64,000 nt of DNA from Narthecium ossifragum (taxonomy: Eukaryota > Streptophyta > Magnoliopsida > Dioscoreales > Nartheciaceae), in NCBI GenBank assembly GCA_963920575.1, contig OY986970.1:22265274-22329273 (forward strand), in the 5' to 3' direction. This document shows, piece by piece, positions 57,030-64,000 of this stretch. A program made the translations under genes and the position numbers. The notes under the pieces were generated by a model, which made no database searches, was not told the DNA's origin, and saw nothing but the letters and a program-made list of their open reading frames with translations. The first letter of the stretch is position 1. The number at the start of each line of letters is the position of its first letter.

Positions 57030-57595
57030 TGATGCAGGACCAGGGCCGGACCTGACTGAGTCCGATCCGCTTCCAAGGCGATCCGGACGCATTCGGATTC
57101 CATCCGTACGATTGAGGCCATTGGATGGCCATAACTTTTGATCCGACCGTCCGATCGGGGCGTATGACCAGTCGAAATGACCGGGTCGACGATCCGGTCA
57201 TTTATCGTCAGAGATCTTTGATCTCTCCACGACGGCTTGTCGAATCGCCAAATTCCGTCTCCTTTTGCTCTAAATCGCAGTTTTAGTGAAAACTTTCTTT
57301 TTATGGCAGTTTCATCGGTTTCTATTTTTGGCAAAGTCCTAGTTTGAGTAGGGTTTATTTTTATTAATGAATTCCGGGTTAATACTTGGATTAGGGTTGA
57401 GTCCATGTTTTAGATGAGTTGGTCTTTCCTCAAATCTATAAAAGGAGACCTAGGGTTTGTAAGAAGTCAGTTTTGATGAATAAGAAAATTAGGGTTTTGT
57501 TTTCTCCCCTAGAGAATTCTGGTCTTTCTCTCCCATAGAGAGTTCGGTTATCTCTTCCGTTGAGAGGTCCACCTTCCACGTTTTACCCTGCGCCA
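57030..57595 (+). repeat. CRM-like 5' LTR
   Basis: TGATGCAGGACC to CCCTGCGCCA. It contains GATCCGACCGTCCGATCGG near 57140-57160 and a TATA box CTATAAAAGGAG at 57437-57448. The first 112 bases are the same reading frame that ends pol in the 3' copy. Confidence 0.9.
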
Positions 57596-57598
57596 GAG

Positions 57599-57610
57599 TG
57601 GTATCAGAGC
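57599..57610 (+). other. Primer binding site (initiator Met tRNA)
   Basis: TGGTATCAGAGC three bases after the LTR, the standard initiator-tRNA primer site of many plant LTR elements. Confidence 0.9.
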
Positions 57611-57637
57611 TATACGAAGTTCCTGGGAAGAGGAGCC

Positions 57638-60600
57638 ATGCCGCCTCGAACCAGAGCCCGTGCTCGACGGCCGCCTAGTGTATCTCCACCGCCGTCGCCG
57701 CCGCCCAGAAGGCGTGGCCGTCCTCCTGTCAATGAGGGGCCGCCTCCACGGGAACAAGGAGTTTTGCAAGCAACCATCGTTGATCTTCAACGACAGGTGG
57801 CTGCCCTCCAACTCCAGTTACAACATCAGAATCGAGATGGGACACCATCGCTGGAAGAGGAAGAGGAGTTGTCTTCGGATGAGTCCTCCTTCCATAACAT
57901 GTACGCCGATCCACCCCCCTTTCGACGCCATGACCAGCGGTATCATGCCATGGACTACGGATTCAAGGTAGACATACCTGAGTTCGCGGGAGGGTTGCAG
58001 CCCGAGATCTTCATGGACTGGCTTCATCAAGTGGAGCAGATTTTTGAGTTTGGGGAGGTTCCCGACGACATCAAGGTGAAGTTGGTGTCTATTAAGTTGA
58101 AGGGCCGAGCTTCAGCGTGGTGGGAACAACTGAAGAGGGCCCGTGAGAAGCAGCAGAAGGGCAAGATTCGAAACTGGGAGAAGATGAAGAAAAAGTTGAA
58201 GGAGCACTTCCTTCCTTTCGGCTACACCCAGTCCCTCTTCCAGAAGCTACACACGTTACGCCAAGGTACGCGATCTGTTGAGGAGTATACTGAAGAATTT
58301 TATCAGTTGCTTGCCAGGAACGACCTCTCTGAGACAGAGGAGCAGACGGTCGCTAGGTACCTCGGGGGGCTGCGCCTATCTCTCCAGGACGCACTCAGCC
58401 TTCAGGCATTGTGGAAGGTGTCCGAAGCCTACCAGCGAGCGTTGACGGCGGAACGGTAGCAAACGAGGACGTCTACCGTGGGGCGGATGCCACGACCACC
58501 GCCGGCACCACAGAACCCGACGCCACAGAACCCGGCTCCGCCAGTAAAGCCACCGGGGCCGCGGCCTGCTCTCCCAAATCCGACATCGGGATCCACCTTC
58601 AGGTGTTTCCGTTGTGGGGAAGTAGGGCATCGGGCCTCAGACTGTAGTCTACCGGTCAGCCGACCAGTGAAGGCTCTGCTTATTGAGGGAGAAGCGGAGG
58701 AGCATGCGGACCAGACCGAGGCCGTCTTCGATGACTATGGCGATGAAGGGGAGATCCTGTACGGGGACGGCCAAGAGACGCTGATCCTGCGGAAGAGCTT
58801 CCTGTCACCCAAGGAGGAGGAGGTTGATGACACCTGGCTGCGGATCAACATCTTCCAAACCACGTGCACCATCGGCGGACGGGTCTGTAAGATGATCGTG
58901 GACAGTGGAAGCTGTGAGAACGTCATCGCGGACGACGCGGTGACCAAGCTGCAACTGCCAACGGAAGCCCACCCACTTCCCTACCGACTTTCGTGGCTCA
59001 AACGCGGCAGCTAGGTAAAAGTCGATAAACGCTGTCTGGTATCTTTTTCCATTGGTTCCAATTATCAGGATAGTGTATGGTGTGATGTGGTGACCATGGA
59101 CGCGTGCCACCTCTTGTTGGGACGTCCCTGGCAATTCGACCGATTTGTCATCCACAACGGACGGAGGAACACGTATACCTTGCGGGTCAAGGATCAACGT
59201 CTGACCTTAGCGCCGAGACGGGAGGAGCGGCGGCCCCAGCCCAAGCAAGGCCGCGCAGTAACTATGTTGTCCCGGTCGCAGTTCCTAGAAGAAATGAAGG
59301 AGCAGCCAGTCATCTATGCGTTGCTGCCAGGCGAGCCGGAGACGATCGTGGAGGTCCCTGAACCTGTGAGGCCCCTCCTGGCAGAGTTCGCCGATCTGCT
59401 ACCTGAGGAGCTTCCCCTGGGGTTGCCTCCCCTTAGGGACATCCAGCACCAAATCGACTTGACCCCAGGAGCCAGACTACCCAATCGCCCAGCGTACCGG
59501 ATGAGTCCGAAGGAGCTCGAGGAACTGAGGAGGAAGGTAGCGGAATTGATGGAGAAGGGGTATGTACAGGAGAGCATCAGTCCATGTGCCGTCCCTGCCC
59601 TCTTAGCACCCAAGAAGGACGGTTCCTGGAGGATGTTCATCGACAGCAGAGCCATCAATCGGATCACCATCAAATACAGATTTCCCATACCAAGGCTGGA
59701 CGATATGCTTGATCAACTGGCGGGTTCCAAGTTGTTCTCAAAAATAGACCTCAAGAGCGGGTACCATCAGATCCGCATCAAGCCGGGGGACGAATGGAAG
59801 ACCGCGTTCAAGACCCAGGATGGACTATATGAGTGGCTGGTGATGCCCTTCGGCCTGTCCAATGCGCCCAGCACCTTCATGCGGTTCATGCATCAAGTCC
59901 TCCGACCTTTCATGGGTCGATTTGTCGTCGTGTACTTCGATGACATCCTGGTATACAGCGCATCTGAGGAAGAACACCTGAAGCACCTGCGGGCTGTCCT
60001 CGAGGCGTTGCGGCAGGAGCGGCTGTTCGCCAACCAGAAGAAGTGCACCTTCCTGACTGACCGGGTATGTTTTCTGGGTTATATTGTCTCTTCAGGTGGT
60101 ATTAGCGCGGACCCCAGCAAGGTGGAGGCAATCCGGAGCTAGCCTTCGCCGCGAAGTCTCCATGATGTTCGCAGCTTCCATGGACTGGCCTCCTTCTATC
60201 GGCGCTTCATCCACAATTTCAGCTCGTTGACAGCCCCCATCACCGAGTGTCTTAAAGGGCGGAATTTCCAATGGACCGAGGCCGCGGAAGAAAGCTTCCA
60301 ACTGGTGAAGCGGAGGATCTCGGAGGCGCCAGTTCTTGCACTGCCGGATTTCGAGAAGATCTTCAAAGTCAACTGCGATGCGTCGGGCGTCGGCATCGGC
60401 GGGGTGCTCAGCCGGGGAGGATGGCCAGTGGCCTATTTCAGTGAGAAGTTATCAGGTGCCACCAAAAACTATTCTACCTATGATCTGGAATTTTACGCTA
60501 TTGTGCAGTCCTTGAAGCATTGGCGGCACTATCTGGTGCAACGGGAGTTTGTGCTGCACACCGATCATGAGGCTCTCAAATTTCTCCACGGCCAACACAA

Positions 60601-62101
60601 ACTCAACCGGCGACATGCCAAGTGGGTGGCCTACCTGCAAGAGTTCACCTTCTCTCTTCGACACCTGGCGGGCACGTAGAACCGGGTTGCAGATGCACTG
60701 AGCCGGCGCGCCAACCTACTGACTACACTGGAGGCACAGGTCGTGGGTTTTGATGTTTTCAAAGACCTTTATCCGGATGATCCATCTTTTGGTGGCGTGT
60801 ATGCCGAGGTCACGCAGGGGCGGCGCACGGATTTCAGCGTGCAGGATGGGTTCCTATTCCGAGGCCTTCGTCTCTGTGTACCTGACTGTTCTCTACGAGG
60901 CCAGATTCTATAGGAGCTGCACCGCGAGGGGCACTTTGGGCGCGACAAGACGCTGGCTCTTGTGGCTAGCAACTACTATTGGCCAAAGTTGTCGAGAGAC
61001 GTAGCCAGATACGTGGAGCAATGCCATATCTGCCAGTTATCTCGGGGAGCAACCACCAACGCAGGACTCTACCTGCCTCTCCCTGTCCCTGATGCGCCGT
61101 GGATCGACGTCAGCATGGACTTCGTCCTTGGCCAACCTCGTACAGCTCGCGGTATGGATTCCATCTTTGTGGTGGTCGACAGGTTTTCGAAGATGGCTCA
61201 TTTCATAGCCTGTCGAAAGACGATGGATGCCGCGCGGATCGCTCACCTATATTTCCAAGAGGTGGTGCGGTTACATGGGATTCCCAGGTCAATCACTTCT
61301 GATCGCGACGTCAAGTTCATGAGCAACTTTTTGAAGTGTTTGTGGCAAAAGCTGGGTACCAAATTGAGCTTCAGCAATGCCTATCATCCCCAGACTGATG
61401 GCCAGATAGAGGTCGTCAACAGGAGCCTCGGCAACCTCTTGAGGAGCCTCGCAGGAAGCCGCCCAAAGATGTGGGATGCAGCTTTGAGTCAAGCCGAATT
61501 CGCCTTCAACCGGTCCAAAAATCGGTCGACCGGCCTGAGTCCTTTTGAAATTGTATATGGCTCTAATCTTATAGGGGTATTGGATCTGGTTCCAATTTCC
61601 AAGCATGGTCGACCAAACCTGAAAGCTGAGGACTTGATCGAGCATCTCCAGACCATCCAGGATCAGGTCAAGTCTCAACTGGAGATCACCAATGCCAGGT
61701 ATAAAAGTGCGGCAGATCAGCACCGACGCCGGGTCTCTTTTGACGTTGGGGATGAAGTATGGGTAGTCTTGACCAAAGAAAGACTGCCGGCAGGGGAATA
61801 TTCCAAGCTGGGAGACAAAAAGATTGGTCCCTGTGAAGTCCTCCAGAAGTTTAATGATAATGCCTACCGGGTCCGGCTTCCTCCTCACTTGCAGATTTCA
61901 GACACGTTCAATGTGAAGCATCTGGTGCCATACAGAGGGGTTTTGGATGATTCCGACTCGAGGACGAGTCCTTTCCAACCAGGGGAGGATGATGCAGGAC
62001 CAGGGGCGGACCTGACTGAGTCCGATCCGCTTCCAAGGCGATCCGGACGCATTCGGATTCCATCCGTACGATTGAGGCCTTTGGATGGCCATAACTTTTG
62101 A
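57638..62101 (+). pseudogene. CRM-like gag-pol polyprotein with five in-frame TAG
   Basis: A single reading frame of 1,488 codons from ATG 57638 (MPPRTRARARR) to TGA 62101. Gag: DYGFKVDIPEFAGGLQPEIF to RYLGGLRLSL; zinc knuckle CFRCGEVGHRASDC (about 58607-58648). Protease: MIVDSGSCENVI. Reverse transcriptase: [12 protein letters not shown] and [10 protein letters not shown]. RNase H: NCDASGVGIGGVL and HTDHEALKFL. Integrase: HREGHFGRDK to CHICQ; catalytic WIDVSMDFVLG, SITSDRDVKF and DGQIEVVNR. The C-terminus runs through the polypurine tract into the LTR (SDPLPRRSGRIR). TAG stops are at 58457, 59012, 60140, 60677 and 60911; no frameshift was seen. No typical chromodomain is visible. Confidence 0.88.
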
Positions 62102-62555
62102 TCCGACCGTCCGATCGGGGCGTATGACCAGTCGAAACGACCGGGTCGATGAGCCGGTCATTTATCGTCAGAGATCTTTGATCTCTCCATGACGGCTTGT
62201 CGAATCGCCAAATTCCGTCTCCTTTTGCTCTAAATCGCAGTTTTAGTGAAAACTTTCTTTTTATGGCAGTTTCATCGGTTTCTATTTTTGGCAAAGTCCT
62301 AGTTTGAGTAGGGTTTATTTTTATTAATGAATTCCGGGTTAATACTTGGATTAGGGTTGAGTCCATGTTTTAGTTGAGTTGGTCTTTCCTTAAATCTATA
62401 AAAGGAGACCTAGGGTTTGTAAGGAGTCAGTTTTGATGAATAAGAAAATTAGGGTTTTGTTTTCTCCCCTAGAGAATTCTGGTCTTTCTCTCCCATAGAG
62501 AGTTCGGTTATCTCTCCCGTTGAGAGGTCCACCTTCCACGTTTTACCCTGCGCCA
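61990..62555 (+). repeat. CRM-like 3' LTR
   Basis: Same ends and length as the 5' LTR. The preceding polypurine tract is itself within the pol frame, so the last about 37 residues of pol are encoded in this LTR. Confidence 0.9.
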
Positions 62556-62721
62556 CAATGTTATCCATAGCAGTAGATGGTCAATTGGAGCAATAAGTTT
62601 ATTGCTTTCTGCAGGTATAATATACAGAGACCTAAAACCAGAAAACATTTTGCTTCAAGGGGATGGGCATTTATCGCTGACAGATTTTGATCTGTCATGT
62701 TTGACATCTTGCAAGCCTCAG

Positions 62722-63072
62722 GTTTTTAACTGCTACTTGATCCGATCGATATTTCAATGTTTATAGTCGAAATCGCTTATTATTTTCAAAAGATTTAAAT
62801 AGATCGTTAGTGGCATGTCCTTAATGAGTTGAGACTTTTAAAATGTACTGTTAATTAAGCTCTATGATCATACTATGTAAGATTTTGTGTTCCATGTGTA
62901 ATCGTGTTTCTTTTCCAAAGCTGCTACATTCTTTCTACTAGACATCGTTTCCCCTACACTACTCTCATGCGCTTCCTTCATGGTTCGTGCATTTACTCTT
63001 GAAATTTTTAATAAACTTTGAGTAAAAACCTTTCCTTATATGATTCTATTGTCTCTGTTTATTTGCCATAGA
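62722..63072. other. No gene seen
   Basis: AT-rich DNA after the phototropin exon; it could be intron. No further kinase exon is readable. Confidence 0.4.
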
Positions 63073-63720
63073 ATTGCATCAAGTGGTTCTTCCACATCCA
63101 GCAACTCTCGTACCTACTACTTCGGCATGAGAGCTATTTTGCAAACTTCTTGGACAACAAAAAATCCTAGAAGGTTTTATAACTGTGTGAACTATGGTGT
63201 AAGTTGTTTAGAAGTAGATTAGTATTGAGTTTTTTTTTTTTTTGTTTTTTTATGCTTTTGTGTTCGGAGCACTGGTTAATGGTTAATGGTTAATGGTTAT
63301 GCAGCATCAGGGGTTGTGTGATTTCTTCGACTGGTATGATCCTGTGATTTGTGAACGTGGGAAAAAGGTGATCAATGAGCAACTAATCTGGAAATGGAGG
63401 CAGTGATTGAGGATCTCAAGGCAAATAATCAAAGAATGGAGAGATTGATCAATGATCCAAGAGAAGTGATTCAAAGAATAAATAATGAAATGGAAAAATA
63501 CAAAGCAAAAGAGCTCGAAGCTCTAACTGAACTTGAAGCTTGTAAGACGGAGGTGAAGAAACTGGATGTCATGAAGAAGAGAAAAGTAGGGAGATGTTCT
63601 TGTGGCTAACAGTTGTTTTGTTATTTGTAGTACCCCCTCATGTAATAGTCACTATAATTGGTCCCATTTGAAGTGTGATTTCTGCTTGTATGTAAGACTG
63701 ATCTAGAACAATTGATTAGA
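63073..63720 (+). pseudogene. GRF zinc-finger, coiled-coil, membrane-tail protein, broken
   Basis: Exon 1 (63073-63198) follows a TTGCCATAG acceptor and reads AILQTSWTTKNPRRFYNCVNYG, the middle of a GRF zinc finger. The first two cysteines of CxCG appear as YYFG. The intron is 63199-63304 (GTAAGT...GCAG). Exon 2 continues HQGLCDFFDWYDPVICERGK, then a frameshift near 63390-63400 leads into a coiled coil (EDLKANNQRMERLINDPREV to EVKKLD). In yet another frame the 3' end gives EMFLWLTVVLLFVV, a likely membrane tail usual for plant GRF proteins. Function in plants is unknown. Confidence 0.65.
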
Positions 63721-64000
63721 TCTCTGTTGTACCTTTTTTGAATGGAATCTTAATTCTGTGCCTTTTTTGGCAGCAATCTTGTAATTTTGATAGCTAGTTA
63801 GTCAATACAAACCCTGTGAACACTATCCTTGCCAAGAATTTGTAATTGGTTTAGTTTTCATGTTTGATTGAGTCCATAAGTTTCTCTTCCTGAATTAATT
63901 CCTTTAGCTGCACCTAAAACCTATTTTCCTCAATTAGCATGTGTTAACACATGCTGCTCTTTGATGAATTGATGTAGGTTGTGATTTAGTATGTTTTCAG
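63721..64000. other. No feature seen
   Basis: AT-rich DNA to the window end, perhaps 3' flank of the GRF relic. Confidence 0.4.

Larger units (their letters stand above)
57030..62555 (+). mobile_element. Young CRM-like Ty3/Gypsy element
   Basis: Two 566-bp LTRs (57030-57595 and 61990-62555) flanked by a perfect 5-bp duplication CAATG (57025-57029 and 62556-62560). The primer site TGGTATCAGAGC (initiator Met tRNA) is at 57599-57610 and the polypurine tract AGGGGAGGA at about 61980-61989. One gag-pol frame lies between. By eye the LTRs differ at about 10 of 566 positions, so the insertion is recent. Gag and pol resemble the CRM (centromeric) clade of chromoviruses. Confidence 0.85.
56382..62721 (+). 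pseudogene. PHOT: Phototropin kinase exons, split by a CRM-like element
   Basis: Phototropins are blue-light receptors with a C-terminal AGC kinase. Exon 1 of the relic (56382-56486) reads KTHIWLITDYRPGGELFMLL and KVLKEDAVK, the kinase hinge region of PHOT, then TAG with no donor. Exon 2 (62615-62721, after TGCAG) reads [20 protein letters not shown] and [14 protein letters not shown] with a GTTTTT donor: catalytic and Mg-binding loops in the phototropin form, TDFDLS rather than DFG. The exon expected between them is absent, as are light-sensing domains. The CRM-like element lies in the intron. Splice signals, missing exons and substitutions argue for a dead fragment. Confidence 0.75.

Noticed and set aside
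57638..62101. Stop-codon reassignment (TAG read as an amino acid)
   Set aside because: Plants use the standard code and the Athila copies also carry TAA and TGA stops. A mutational cause is simpler.

Overview
This is plant nuclear DNA, almost certainly from a flowering plant. Nearly all of it is transposable elements nested inside one another. Evidence for a plant includes Athila-type and CRM-type Ty3/Gypsy elements with plant tRNA primer sites, a MULE with an attached Ulp1 protease gene, Pack-MULE-like elements, and scraps of plant host genes (phototropin kinase, PRA1, PHT1 phosphate transporter). The GC-rich captured fragments hint at a monocot, but I cannot name a species. I see no intact host gene. 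A CRM-like element and deep nesting suggest heterochromatin, perhaps pericentromeric.

Layout. 1-1000: a broken plant-mobile-domain gene. About 2440-13212: one large Mutator-like element carrying a plus-strand MuDR transposase (3683-6542) and a minus-strand Ulp1-type cysteine protease gene (12353-7881), filled with a 19-bp minisatellite. 13217-13642: a long-hairpin element with a second partial copy near 53.7 kb. 15711-34100: a four-level nest. An LTR (family C) is split by a Tekay-like solo LTR (target duplication TAGTA), which is split by Athila-1 (minus strand, probable duplication AGTAT), whose pol gene is split by a second family C solo LTR (duplication AGACA). 34226-35541: fragments of a Myb/SANT-like gene and a viroplasmin/RNase H1 N-terminal gene. 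35775-36615: a Copia LTR cut by a minus-strand Tekay-like LTR. That LTR is interrupted by Athila-2 (37422-45988, integrase deleted) and by two abutting Pack-MULE-like elements (46580-47815 with a PHT1 fragment; 47825-49200 with a PRA1 fragment). 50076-53600: a third Tekay-like LTR plus decayed pol. 53813-54607: a MULE deletion derivative. 56382-62721: phototropin kinase exons split by a young CRM-like element (57030-62555). 63073-63720: a broken GRF zinc-finger gene.

The most interesting pattern is a shared promoter architecture. Copies of GATCGATCC and close variants (GATCGACC, GATCGGTC) are clustered just upstream of a TATA box in the LTRs of at least four unrelated retroelement families, both Gypsy and Copia. 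The same module occurs inside Athila-1 just before its third ORF, where it looks like an internal promoter. A second striking point is the CRM-like polyprotein: it stays in one frame for about 1,490 codons and is broken by five stops, all TAG. Element boundaries, target duplications and motifs were read by eye; percent identities and ages are approximate.
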